Positions 19,409 to 27,641 of a stretch of 64,000 bases of DNA are shown in pieces (within the stretch, counting starts at the first letter, position 1; every line of letters begins with the position of its first letter). Origin of the DNA: Paraburkholderia sp. Its GTDB lineage: Bacteria; Pseudomonadota; Gammaproteobacteria; Burkholderiales; Burkholderiaceae. The notes beneath the pieces are model-generated. The model made no database searches and was not told the origin of the DNA. It saw only the letters and a list, made by a program, of their open reading frames with translations. A program made the translations under genes and the position numbers. The DNA lies in contig NZ_JAMXLH010000021.1 of the NCBI RefSeq assembly GCF_024281035.1, positions 1 through 64,000 on the forward strand, written 5' to 3'.

Positions 19409-19831
19409 TCAGCCGCGCACAGCAGCCGTCGCGGGAGCGAAAGCGCCTGGAGCATCGACATTGATCACGGTCTCACCGTGCCCCAGGCGAATGAACATGT
19501 AACGGACGTCGTTACCACCTTCGAGAATCTGGCAGCGGTGAATAGCACGGCGCGGAAAGTACGCATAATCGCCCTTTCCGATCTCGAAGGATTGCTCACC
19601 ATTCTCACCAAAATCGACGCGAATTCTTCCCGACAGCATGTACATCACACTGTCGAACTCTTTATGATGGTGCCATTGACTGGGCGCATCGAGTGCAGTA
19701 ACGTGGCATTCGCCCACCCACAGATTTCCCACCTCCAGCGCCTTTTTCCGATTCTGTCCGGGAGTGATGGGCCCGTCAGTCAGATCACCCTGCTTGACAT
19801 ACCCGATTTCCTTGAAAAGACCTTCGCTCAT
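19409..19831 (-). CDS. Cupin-domain protein
   Basis: Small 140-residue protein with a single cupin barrel: the metal-binding first motif WHHHKEFDSVMYMLSG (His, His, Glu) and second motif FPRRAIHRCQIL. Such proteins may be metal-dependent enzymes or ligand sensors; the substrate cannot be told from sequence. It is divergent from the AraC-type regulator, whose start is only 67 bp away, which suggests regulation by it. It lies inside island 1 and uses more A/T-ending codons than the chromosomal genes nearby. Confidence 0.78.
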   Translation of the reverse strand: MSEGLFKEIGYVKQGDLTDGPITPGQNRKKALEVGNLWVGECHVTALDAPSQWHHHKEFDSVMYMLSGRIRVDFGENGEQSFEIGKGDYAYFPRRAIHRCQILEGGNDVRYMFIRLGHGETVINVDAPGAFAPATAAVRG

Positions 19832-19898
19832 ATCGTTCCCTTATCTCGATTCATGAAGAAGCATCCGACTTGATGCCGTTAGACTGTAATGCTGCAAA

Positions 19899-20711
19899 AT
19901 GGGAACAACCTGCCAATTTCTGTCGCCAACAAGACAAGCTGAAATCCGGCCGTTCGAAACCGCGGCCCGACCTACGGTAGGTTTTGCACGCGATTACCCG
20001 AACGGCCTAAGTTCTGGATTTCACGTTCACCCACGCGCGCAGTTGCTGTATGCAATCACCGGCATCATGCGAGTAGAAACGAGGCAGGCTCACTATGTCG
20101 TGCCACCAACTACCGCCTTGCTACTACCCGCGGACGTGGAACATTCCGTGACGATGGACGGGCCGGTTGCGATGCGAGAGCTGTTTCTTCGCGACGATGT
20201 GGCTGATCGGCTGGGCATCGACCCGAAAGTCATTTCGGTTTCGGGTTTGCTGCGTGAGCTGATTGTTGCGGTATGCAACGAACCGGTAGATTGGGAAACA
20301 AATGGACGCGCTTATCACCTGTCCGAGCTCGCCATCGATGAAATAGCGCGTTCTTCGCCGTTGCCGCTTGGATTGCGCGTTCCGCAGGATGCGCGCATTC
20401 GCCGGGTGATCAATGCCCTGCTCGATAATCCCGGCGATCAACGCGGACTGGATGCGTGGTGCGATGTCGCCAACGCTTCGAGCCGGACGCTAGCAAGGCT
20501 ATTCAGGAGCGAAACAGGGTTAACCTTCCGCCAATGGCGGCAGCAGGCCAGACTGACGGAAGCACTGCGTGCATTGACGATGGGCGCGACACCATCGAAA
20601 GCCGCCGCCCTTGCAGGGTACGACAGCGCGCCCGCGTTCGGCTGCGCGTTTCGGGAAATTTTTGGCATCACGCCTGGCGAGGCGCAGGCGCGCTATTCGC
20701 AAGGCGCATAA
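19899..20711 (+). CDS. AraC-family transcriptional regulator
   Basis: 270-residue regulator with an N-terminal cupin-like sensing domain (GFHVHPRAQLLYAITGIM, PPTTALLLPADVEHSV) and a C-terminal double helix-turn-helix (about 170-265), including LARLFRSETGLTFRQWRQQ and GYDSAPAFGCAFREIFGITP. The effector is unknown. It is divergent from the cupin gene with a short shared promoter region, so that gene is a likely target. It is part of the island 1 cargo. Confidence 0.87.
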   Translation: MGTTCQFLSPTRQAEIRPFETAARPTVGFARDYPNGLSSGFHVHPRAQLLYAITGIMRVETRQAHYVVPPTTALLLPADVEHSVTMDGPVAMRELFLRDDVADRLGIDPKVISVSGLLRELIVAVCNEPVDWETNGRAYHLSELAIDEIARSSPLPLGLRVPQDARIRRVINALLDNPGDQRGLDAWCDVANASSRTLARLFRSETGLTFRQWRQQARLTEALRALTMGATPSKAAALAGYDSAPAFGCAFREIFGITPGEAQARYSQGA

Positions 20712-20718
20712 TGATTCG

Positions 20719-21216
20719 TCAACGGCCTGCCTTATCGAGGCTCAATCGGTACCGCACAAAATCATCCGCCTCGACAAACGTGTCGTAAAGGCGCCGTGCG
20801 GGGTTATCCCGGCGAGTATGCCAATAGAGCCTCGACCAGCCGCGCTGTTCGCCGAGCGCGACTAGGTCCTCGATCAGCGCCCGGCCGATGCCATGACCGC
20901 GAGACGCGGGATCGACGAACAAGTCTTCGAGATAACAAATGGGTTCGGCGACCCACGTCCCCTCATGCAGCACGCTCGTGCTGAATCCCACGATCTGCCC
21001 ATCAGATACAGCCACGCGGCCTAGCAGGGACGAGCTAGAATCGAGCAAACGCTGCCACGTCCGCGCCGTCGTTTCCGGCGGCACATTGGCTTCGTAAAAC
21101 GCGTTATAGCCGCTCCAGAGCCGGTGCCAGTCAGCCGAGTCGATCGGCGCCACATCACGAATATGCACGGTCTCGGACACTGCGCCCCCTCTCTCCGACC
21201 AATCTCCCCGATTCAT
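20719..21216 (-). CDS. GNAT-family N-acetyltransferase
   Basis: 165-residue acetyl-CoA-dependent acyltransferase. The acetyl-CoA loop is in YLEDLFVDPASRGHGIGRAL (V-x-x-x-x-R-G-x-G-x-G), followed by YWHTRRDNPARRLYDTF. The substrate is unknown; the family acts on amines from polyamines to antibiotics. Its ATG overlaps the stop of the upstream acetyltransferase by four bases (ATGA), indicating translational coupling. Island 1 cargo. Confidence 0.85.
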   Translation of the reverse strand: MNRGDWSERGGAVSETVHIRDVAPIDSADWHRLWSGYNAFYEANVPPETTARTWQRLLDSSSSLLGRVAVSDGQIVGFSTSVLHEGTWVAEPICYLEDLFVDPASRGHGIGRALIEDLVALGEQRGWSRLYWHTRRDNPARRLYDTFVEADDFVRYRLSLDKAGR

Positions 21217-21917
21217 TCGAAACGCTCAAGTGGCTTGCGCTGCGCGCCCTGCTCGTCGAAATTATCGGCCGCGAGCCATGCCTGAAACGCGCGCTTACGC
21301 TCGGGCCATTCGCTGTCGACCATCGAATACCAGGCCGTATCGCGAGAACGTCCCTTGTAAACCACAGCCTGACGAAAAATACCCTCGAAACGAAAGCCGA
21401 GCCGCGCAGCGGCCTGACGAGACGGCGCATTCAAGCTATCGCACTTCCATTCGTAGCGCCGGTACCCGAGTACGTCGAACACATAGGACATCAGCAGAAA
21501 CTGGGCTTCGGTCGAGATTGGCGTGCGTTTGAGCTGCGGCGAAAACATCACGTTTCCGACTTCGATCGCGCCATTAGCCGTATCGATGCGCATCAGCGCC
21601 AGTGTACCGACGGCCTTACCTGTCTTGCGATCGATCACAGCGTAATGCGCGGGATCCTTGCTCTGTGCGGCGCCTTCCGCATAACGGCGATAGTCGCCGA
21701 GATGGACAAACTGCCCCGCCGCCATATACGTCCAGTCCCGGCTATCCGTCGCGACGCTGTAGGCGCCGTACAGATTCTCGGCGTGACATGCGGCGTCGAG
21801 TGGCTCCAGCCGGCAATAGGTGCCCTCCAGCACGATGCGCTCCGGCCCGGGACGAGGCGTCCAGCCGGGAAGCGATTCGCCGATCGGCTGCGCATATTCG
21901 TTGACCTGAGTGACCAT
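21213..21917 (-). CDS. GNAT-family N-acetyltransferase (RimJ/RimL-like)
   Basis: 234-residue protein of the large GNAT subgroup that acetylates small amines or protein N-termini. Features are RIVLEGTYCRLEPLD near the N-terminus, GNVMFSPQLKRTPISTEAQF, and the family-typical YRRYEWKCDSLNAPSRQAA followed by RLGFRFEGIFRQA. The start at 21917 is preceded by GGAG; a longer frame runs into the divergent gene and was not used. It forms an overlapping pair with the downstream GNAT and is divergent from a MocR-type regulator with under 100 bp between them, the usual sign of control by that regulator. Confidence 0.86.
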   Translation of the reverse strand: MVTQVNEYAQPIGESLPGWTPRPGPERIVLEGTYCRLEPLDAACHAENLYGAYSVATDSRDWTYMAAGQFVHLGDYRRYAEGAAQSKDPAHYAVIDRKTGKAVGTLALMRIDTANGAIEVGNVMFSPQLKRTPISTEAQFLLMSYVFDVLGYRRYEWKCDSLNAPSRQAAARLGFRFEGIFRQAVVYKGRSRDTAWYSMVDSEWPERKRAFQAWLAADNFDEQGAQRKPLERFE

Positions 21918-22010
21918 CTCATCTCCGATTTTGTGTGATGACCGAAAAATTGTAGAATTTTCGTGGTCTTCCCAGAAGATCCACGCAACCCGAAATTGAT
22001 GGTGCCACGC

Positions 22011-23573
22011 ATGGAAATTAAATCCGCCGGATCGCCAGTGCAATCGTCCGGTAGAGATGAATCGGCGTCTCCAATTCTCGATGCGTTACTCGGCGCTACG
22101 CTAAGCAGAGAAAAAGGCAGTGAGTCCTTGCAACGGCAACTGCATCGGCAGATCCGTGGCGCGATACTAGGCGGACAATTTCCGTCGGGTAGCAGGCTTC
22201 CCGGGTCGAGAATGCTGGCCGTGGCACTCGGCATTTCGCGCAATAGCGTCACCGCCGTCTATGAACAACTGGGCGCCGAAGGTTACGTCGAGTCGGACCG
22301 GCAGGGCACTCGGGTGGCGGCCCTTCAACATCCGAGCGCTCAATCCTCGGCCCGCGCTAAAAGCCGACCACCCGATATTGCAGAGCGCAGCCTTCATATC
22401 CGAGAGCGGTCGTACAGTGCGCCCGATACACTTGCGCTCCGGCCCGGTGTCCCGGCTCTTGCACGCTTTCCGATCGGCGCCTGGAAGAACTGCCTCGACC
22501 GCGTCATTCAACGCGCAGGCACCGATTTGCTCGGGTACGGCGATCCGCTCGGCGAAATGCCCTTGCGTACGGCAATCATGCGGCATCTCGCGATTTCGCG
22601 TGGAGTGCGCTGCGAACCGGAACAGGTTGTCATTACGGAAGGTGCGCAGGAAGCGCTAGCGCTATGCGTCCGACTGGTGACGAATCCGGGCGATATCGCC
22701 TGGGTGGAAGACCCGGGCTATCGGGGCGCGCAGGCAGCGCTGGCGTGCGGCGATCTGAAGATGGTTCCCATATCTGTCGATGCGGAGGGTTTGCGGGTTA
22801 GCGCGCAAGCCTGGAAACAGCAATGTCCGCGACTTATCTACGCCACGCCGTCCCATCAATATCCGACCGGCGCCGTGCTGTCGGCAGCGCGCCGGTTGAA
22901 GCTGATCCGCGAGGCGCAAGCCCACGGCGCATGGATCATTGAAGACGACTACGACAGCGAGTTCCGTCACGCGGGCGCGCCCATCGGCGCCATGCAGGGC
23001 ATGGTTGCGCAGGCGCCGGTGCTTTATGTCGGGACTTTCAGCAAGACCTTGTTTCCCGCGCTAAGAACCGGTTTTCTCGTGCTTCCGGAAACGCTGATCG
23101 ATACCGTCGCACCAGTACTGCGGGCGACATTGCGCGGCGGACATCGGCATGAACAGCTTGCCTTGGCCAACTTTATCGAAAGCGGGCAATTCGGGCGGCA
23201 CCTCGGACGCATGCGCCGACTCTACAGAAAGCGGCAAGCATTGCTGCGGGAAGCACTGCACGACTACCTCGACGTTCCCCACACTGTCATGGGCGGTGAA
23301 AGCGGCATGCATCTCACGATCCGCCTTTCGGAGGATTATCCCGATCAGCGCATTGTTGAATCGGCCCAGTCGTTCGGTATAGCGCCTGCACCGTTGTCGC
23401 AATTCTTTCTTGGTCCATCACATGCTGATAACGGACTTGTACTTGGTTATGGCAACACGTCGGAATCAACGTTTGTACCATTGATTCAGCGGCTGAATCA
23501 GGTCATTTTATGGGGAGCAGACTCGAACAAAACCGACCATAAATCTGTATCCAGGAGGCGCCGAAAAGAGTAA
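22011..23573 (+). CDS. MocR/PdxR-type regulator (GntR HTH fused to aminotransferase fold)
   Basis: Transcription factor with an N-terminal winged helix of the GntR family (about 45-110: LHRQIRGAILGGQFPSGSRL, ALGISRNSVTAVYEQL) joined to a type I aminotransferase-like domain that binds PLP. The second part shows ITEGAQEALALCVRL, WVEDPGYRGAQ, EDDYDSEFRH and the PLP-lysine region VGTFSKTLFPALRTGFLV. Members control PLP, GABA, taurine or amino-acid genes. Start choice is uncertain: ATG 22011 is given, with GTG 21963 and ATG 21999 also in frame. It is divergent from the GNAT pair and is the last gene before the right end of the island. Confidence 0.87.
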   Translation: MEIKSAGSPVQSSGRDESASPILDALLGATLSREKGSESLQRQLHRQIRGAILGGQFPSGSRLPGSRMLAVALGISRNSVTAVYEQLGAEGYVESDRQGTRVAALQHPSAQSSARAKSRPPDIAERSLHIRERSYSAPDTLALRPGVPALARFPIGAWKNCLDRVIQRAGTDLLGYGDPLGEMPLRTAIMRHLAISRGVRCEPEQVVITEGAQEALALCVRLVTNPGDIAWVEDPGYRGAQAALACGDLKMVPISVDAEGLRVSAQAWKQQCPRLIYATPSHQYPTGAVLSAARRLKLIREAQAHGAWIIEDDYDSEFRHAGAPIGAMQGMVAQAPVLYVGTFSKTLFPALRTGFLVLPETLIDTVAPVLRATLRGGHRHEQLALANFIESGQFGRHLGRMRRLYRKRQALLREALHDYLDVPHTVMGGESGMHLTIRLSEDYPDQRIVESAQSFGIAPAPLSQFFLGPSHADNGLVLGYGNTSESTFVPLIQRLNQVILWGADSNKTDHKSVSRRRRKE

Positions 23574-23626
23574 TCCGAACACCCGCTGGACGCCGGTGCG
23601 ATTTCCGCTCCCAGCCGAAAGTTCCG

Positions 23627-23650
23627 GGGGTACATTTGGGGGTACATTTT
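23627..23650 (+). promoter_or_regulatory. GGGGTACATTT repeats at the right end of island 1
   Basis: Two direct copies (GGGGGTACATTT and GGGGTACATTTT) spaced 12 bp apart, about 50 bp inside the right attachment site. They echo the repeats before the integrase, as arm sites on both ends of an integrated element would. Confidence 0.55.
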
Positions 23651-23700
23651 TGGCGGAAAACTTCATTTAGGCCTGATATGACGAGCCTTGTCGCTTATTA

Positions 23701-23722
23701 CGATTCCCGCCGGGCCCACCAA
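23701..23722 (+). other. Right attachment site of island 1
   Basis: A copy of the ssrA 3' end (CGATTCCCGCCGG then CACCAA), 20 of 22 identical to 17665-17686, with two substitutions in the middle. The distance between the copies, about 6.0 kb, defines the island. Confidence 0.8.
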
Positions 23723-23726
23723 TTCG

Positions 23727-23760
23727 TGCCGCAAGTTGTTGCTCCAAAAAACTTGCGGCA
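23727..23760 (+). repeat. Inverted repeat just outside the island
   Basis: Perfect 11-bp arms TGCCGCAAGTT / AACTTGCGGCA around a 12-base loop. It follows the right attachment site directly, where the original terminator of ssrA would have been before insertion. No long T-run follows. Confidence 0.5.
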
Positions 23761-23860
23761 GTTGTCGCGGTAGCATCCCCACTGCTACTTCCGCTCAAGC
23801 CCCCTTTGTGAATTCCCCTCGGCCATCACCCTGCCGCGGCCGGAATCCGCCTCCCCAAAC

Positions 23861-23900
23861 AAAAAGCTCGCGACGGCCCTTTCGGGCTTCGCGAGCTTTT
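23861..23900. terminator. Bidirectional terminator
   Basis: Long stem with arms AAAAGCTCGCGA / TCGCGAGCTTTT (apart from a short offset) around a GGCCC-TTTC-GGGC-type tip. A/T runs on both sides suit termination in both directions. It is downstream of the minus-strand small exported protein. Confidence 0.85.
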
Positions 23901-23949
23901 CGTTCTGCACGCCGGGAACCTCGTTCCCGGTACGCAAGCGCTCAACGCA

Positions 23950-24216
23950 TCATTGGTCCTGCGGGCACTGCAGATTACAGCCGTTCGGATCACCCATATC
24001 ACCCTGGCGGCGCCGGGCCGAGGGCTTCCCATGCTGGTATTTGTTGTCCGGCGCCGAAGCCGCAAACTGCAGTTGAGGATGTGCCTGAAGTTTGAACTCG
24101 TCGTTGAGGATGCCGCCTGGCACGCCCGGCGAATTCTGGGCGAAAGCGATCGAAACGGTGGCAAACAGGGCACCCGCAGTTGCTGCTGCGGCACAAACAT
24201 TAAGCACGAATTTCAT
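23950..24216 (-). CDS. Small exported protein, function unknown
   Basis: 88-residue protein with a Sec signal peptide (MKFVLNVCAAAATAGALFAT, cleavage near AFA-QN). The mature part is short and polar (about 60 residues), ends in GCNLQCPQDQ with two Cys, and has no domain I recognise. The ATG at 24216 matches the signal peptide start; the longer frame upstream has no such feature. It lies just outside island 1, followed by a terminator. Confidence 0.6.
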   Translation of the reverse strand: MKFVLNVCAAAATAGALFATVSIAFAQNSPGVPGGILNDEFKLQAHPQLQFAASAPDNKYQHGKPSARRRQGDMGDPNGCNLQCPQDQ

Positions 24217-24319
24217 GGTCGATTGGCGCGTTGGACGCGCGTCTGAAACGGAAAGCAAGACTCGCTCGAAGGTATCACAAAATGCGCCGCTCACAGCAGC
24301 GCAGACAGATTGCGTCGTA

Positions 24320-25405
24320 TTACAGCGCCAGATGCCGGCCCGCCCACCCGTCGGCGAGTTCCACGACCTCGCCGCATTCAGCCGGATCGTAGCCAGCGAG
24401 ACGCGCAACGACTTCTTTGAACGCATCGCCGCGCAGCCGATTCAGCACGGAAACCAGCGGCTCCCGTTCGAGCTGCGTGCGATCGCAGGCGAAATAATAA
24501 TCTTCGTCGGCGATCGGGACAAAATCGAGCCCGAAATGGTGCGCCGCCGGCTCCACGCCAAAACCGACGTCAGCCATCCCGCTCGCGACGAATGCCGCGA
24601 TCGCCGAGTGCGTCAACTCGGCGCTGGCATAGCCATTCACGCGCTCGGGATCGACGCCGATTCGCGTCAGCAGCAAGTCGATCAACAGCCGCGTGCCCGA
24701 GCCCGGCTGCCGGTTCACAAAGCGGATATCGGGGCGCGCGAGGTCCGCGAGCCCGGCAATCCGCTTCGGGTTGCCGCGTCCGACGAACAGCCCCTGCTTG
24801 CGGCGCGTCAGGTGAATGAACACATGGCGCTGCGGATCGAGCGAGCTTCGGTACGCATCGGCGCATGCCGACCGGAATTCGCCGAGCGGCAGATGAAAGC
24901 CCGCCAGGTCGCACTCGCCGCGTGCGAGCGCCGTAATCGCATCGACACTGTCGCGGTACTTGATCTCCACCGGCACCTGATCGGCGACGAGCGCCGTGAC
25001 CATCGACGCCACCGCATAACCATGCGACGCATGAATGCGCAGATTCTGCGCGTTCGGCGCAAGCCAGCGGTTGAGATCACTCGCCACCTCGCTCGCAAGC
25101 GCCTGGAGATTGCCCTGCAAGCGCTCGCCGCAAAGTCGTTGTGAGCGCAACACGGCTTCGCCGAGTTCCGAGAGCACGGAGCCGCGTCCGCGCGATTTGG
25201 CGATCAGCGCGCCCCCTAGCCGAGCTTCGACTTCGCGCAGCAACCCCCATGCATGCCGATAGGACAAACCCCTACGCTGCGCGGCCTGCGCAATGCTGCC
25301 CTCCTCGGCGACCAGCGTAAGCAAGGGCACAACGTCCGTCAGGCTTGCCTCGCGGCCATCCGCATCCCGCACGAGCAACTGCGCCTGGCACTCGACTTTG
25401 ATCAT
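24320..25405 (-). CDS. fdsR: ModE-like HTH / substrate-binding regulator of the fds operon
   Basis: 361-residue regulator with an N-terminal ModE/LysR-type winged helix (about 20-100: EEGSIAQAAQRRGLSYRHAW, SRGRGSVLSELGEAVL) and a C-terminal periplasmic-binding-like domain (about 115-350; GSGTRLLIDLLLTRIG, VASGMADVGFGVEP) of the type that binds molybdate-like or small-molecule ligands. It is divergent from fdsG with 131 bp between, the same place as FdsR of Cupriavidus. The symbol rests on this context. It probably senses molybdate/molybdopterin or formate status. Confidence 0.78.
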   Translation of the reverse strand: MIKVECQAQLLVRDADGREASLTDVVPLLTLVAEEGSIAQAAQRRGLSYRHAWGLLREVEARLGGALIAKSRGRGSVLSELGEAVLRSQRLCGERLQGNLQALASEVASDLNRWLAPNAQNLRIHASHGYAVASMVTALVADQVPVEIKYRDSVDAITALARGECDLAGFHLPLGEFRSACADAYRSSLDPQRHVFIHLTRRKQGLFVGRGNPKRIAGLADLARPDIRFVNRQPGSGTRLLIDLLLTRIGVDPERVNGYASAELTHSAIAAFVASGMADVGFGVEPAAHHFGLDFVPIADEDYYFACDRTQLEREPLVSVLNRLRGDAFKEVVARLAGYDPAECGEVVELADGWAGRHLAL

Positions 25406-25484
25406 TATGAAATCTCTCTTCCTATTGCGAAACGCATCACACCGGCCTATCGTTCACCGAAACTACGAAGCAACCGCAGGATAA

Positions 25485-25512
25485 ATGCACAGTTTATGAA
25501 TAACAAGTGCAT
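25485..25512. promoter_or_regulatory. Inverted repeat in the fdsR-fdsG promoter region
   Basis: ATGCAC and GTGCAT separated by 16 bases, in an unusually A/T-rich part of the 131-bp divergent gap. A candidate site for the FdsR-like regulator; not proven. Confidence 0.3.
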
Positions 25513-25536
25513 ATATGCCCCAGGAGGATCCCCGCT

Positions 25537-26064
25537 TTGGACAACTCGACAGTGAACGCACCGGATGATCTCGTGCACCGGCACGCGCAACCAGGACGCA
25601 CGCTGCTCGCGATCCTGCACGCGATTCAAGACGAAACCGGCTTCGTGCCGCCTGAAACCGTTGTGCCGCTTGCGAAGGCGCTAAACCTCTCGCGCGCGGA
25701 AGTGCACGGCGTGCTCAGCTACTACCACCACTTCCGCACTACGCCGCCAGCGGCCGTGACCGTCCAGCTCTGTCGCGCCGAGTCGTGCCGCAGCATGGGC
25801 AGCGAGGCGCTCGCGCAGCACATCGAATCGCACACGGGATGCTGTTTCTCGCAACAGCATGGCCACGATCACGAGCACGCTCAGGAAGCATCCGGGCCGC
25901 TCGCGCTGGAATCGGTCTATTGCCTCGGCCAGTGCGCCCTCTCGCCTGCCATGACGATCAACGGCACGCTGCACGCGAAAGTGACGCCGCAGAAGTTCGA
26001 CGCACTGCTCGCCGCCGCCGTGGCCCGAAGTGACGACAACGACAGCACCGAGGAGGCGGCATGA
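25537..26064 (+). CDS. fdsG: NAD-dependent formate dehydrogenase, gamma subunit
   Basis: NuoE-like subunit carrying a [2Fe-2S] cluster in the electron path to NAD+. The 175 residues include ILHAIQDETGFVPPE, EVHGVLSYYHHFRTTP, and cluster cysteines in CRAESCRSMG and YCLGQCALSPAM. An unusual His-rich insert (HGHDHEHAQEA) lies before the second cysteine pair. The TTG at 25537 is proposed as start because a perfect AGGAGG lies 9 bases upstream; the upstream GTG has none. Its stop overlaps the fdsB start by four bases. Confidence 0.93.
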   Translation: MDNSTVNAPDDLVHRHAQPGRTLLAILHAIQDETGFVPPETVVPLAKALNLSRAEVHGVLSYYHHFRTTPPAAVTVQLCRAESCRSMGSEALAQHIESHTGCCFSQQHGHDHEHAQEASGPLALESVYCLGQCALSPAMTINGTLHAKVTPQKFDALLAAAVARSDDNDSTEEAA

Positions 26065-27626
26065 CGCGCATCTACGTTCCCCGCGACTCGTCGGCGCTCG
26101 CGCTCGGCGCCGACGCCATCGCGCGTGCCATCACCACCGAAGCCGCCGCGCGCAGCATCGACATCGAAGTCGTACGCAACGGCTCGCGCGGCCTGCTCTA
26201 TCTCGAACCGCTCGTCGAAGTGGAGACGGCCGAAGGCCGCGTCGGCTATGCCAACGTCGAGCCCGAAGACATCGCCAGTCTCTTCGACGCTGGTTTCGTG
26301 GAAGGTGCGCCGCACGCGCGCAGCGTCGGGCTCGTCGAACAGATTCCGTATCTGCGCAAGCAGCAGCGGCTCACGTTCGCGCGCATCGGCATCACCGACC
26401 CGCTGTCCACCGCCGATTACCTCGCGCACGGCGGCCTCGACGGGCTGCGCAACGCGCTCGCGATGACCGGCGCCGCAGCCTGCGAGGCGCTGATCCACTC
26501 CGGCCTGCGCGGCCGCGGCGGCGCGGCGTTCCCCGCCGGCATCAAGTGGCGCACGGTCGCGACCGCGCAAGCCGACCAGAAGTACATCGTCTGCAACGCC
26601 GACGAAGGCGACTCGGGCACGTTCTCCGACCGCCTCATCATGGAAAGCGATCCGTACGTGCTGATCGAGGGCATGACGATCGCGGGCATCGCGGTCGGCG
26701 CAACCGTCGGCTATATCTACGTGCGCAGCGAGTACCCGCATTCGATTGCGGCGCTCGAAGCCGCGATCCGCCGCGCGCGCGCAGCGGGATGGCTCGGCGA
26801 CGACGTGCTCGGCAGCGGCAGGCAGTTCGATCTCTTCGTCGCGAAGGGCGCGGGCGCGTACGTGTGCGGCGAGGAAACGGCGCTGCTCGAATCGCTCGAA
26901 GGCAAGCGCGGCATCGTGCGCGCGAAGCCGCCGTTGCCCGCGCTCGCCGGTCTCTACGGCAAGCCGACCGTCATCAACAACGTCATCACCCTCGCCACGG
27001 TGCCGATCATCTTCGCGAAGGGCGCCTCGTACTACAAGGACTTCGGCATGGGCCGCTCGCGCGGCACGCTGCCGTTCCAGCTCGCGGGCAACATCGCGCG
27101 CGGCGGGCTCGTCGAGCTCGCGTTCGGCGTGACGCTGCGCGAACTCATGTACGACTACGGCGGCGGCACCGCGAGCGGACGCCCCGCACGCGCCGTCCAG
27201 GTGGGCGGCCCGCTCGGCACCTATCTGCCCGAAAGCCAGTGGGACATTCCGCTCGACTACGAAGCGTATGCCGCAGTCGGCGCCGTGGTGGGCCATGGCG
27301 GGCTCGTCGTTCACGACGACACGTCCAGTCTCGCCGAACTCGCGCAATACGCGATGGAGTTCTGCGCGATCGAATCGTGCGGCAAGTGCACGCCGTGCCG
27401 CATCGGCTCGACGCGCGGCGTCGAAGTGATCGCGAAGATCCGCAACGGCGACACCTCGGAAAAACAGGTCACGCTGCTGCGCGATCTGTGCGACACGATG
27501 GTCTGCGGCTCGCTCTGCGCGATGGGCGGCATGACGCCTTACCCGGTGCTCTCGGCACTGAACCACTTTCCCGAAGATTTCGGTCTCGAACCTGTCCAGC
27601 CGTCCGCTCGCGCGGCGACTGCCTGA
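26061..27626 (+). CDS. fdsB: NAD-dependent formate dehydrogenase, beta subunit
   Basis: NuoF-like diaphorase subunit with FMN, NAD and a [4Fe-4S] cluster; passes electrons from formate to NAD+. The 521 residues show a short thioredoxin-like N-terminus (1-80), the FMN/NADH region GRGGAAFPAGIKWR and CNADEGDSGTFSDR (about 150-195), GAGAYVCGEETALLESLEG, and cluster cysteines in ESCGKCTPCRIG near residue 445 with a later Cys. It is coupled to fdsG by ATGA overlap and lies 15 bp before fdsA. Confidence 0.96.
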   Translation: MTRIYVPRDSSALALGADAIARAITTEAAARSIDIEVVRNGSRGLLYLEPLVEVETAEGRVGYANVEPEDIASLFDAGFVEGAPHARSVGLVEQIPYLRKQQRLTFARIGITDPLSTADYLAHGGLDGLRNALAMTGAAACEALIHSGLRGRGGAAFPAGIKWRTVATAQADQKYIVCNADEGDSGTFSDRLIMESDPYVLIEGMTIAGIAVGATVGYIYVRSEYPHSIAALEAAIRRARAAGWLGDDVLGSGRQFDLFVAKGAGAYVCGEETALLESLEGKRGIVRAKPPLPALAGLYGKPTVINNVITLATVPIIFAKGASYYKDFGMGRSRGTLPFQLAGNIARGGLVELAFGVTLRELMYDYGGGTASGRPARAVQVGGPLGTYLPESQWDIPLDYEAYAAVGAVVGHGGLVVHDDTSSLAELAQYAMEFCAIESCGKCTPCRIGSTRGVEVIAKIRNGDTSEKQVTLLRDLCDTMVCGSLCAMGGMTPYPVLSALNHFPEDFGLEPVQPSARAATA

Positions 27627-27641
27627 ACGAGGAGCCACTCC

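Larger units (their letters stand above)
23574..23949. other. Right junction of island 1, non-coding
   Basis: No gene seen. The stretch holds two GGGGTACATTT repeats, the right attachment copy, an 11-bp inverted repeat and a strong bidirectional terminator, each listed separately. Confidence 0.6.
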
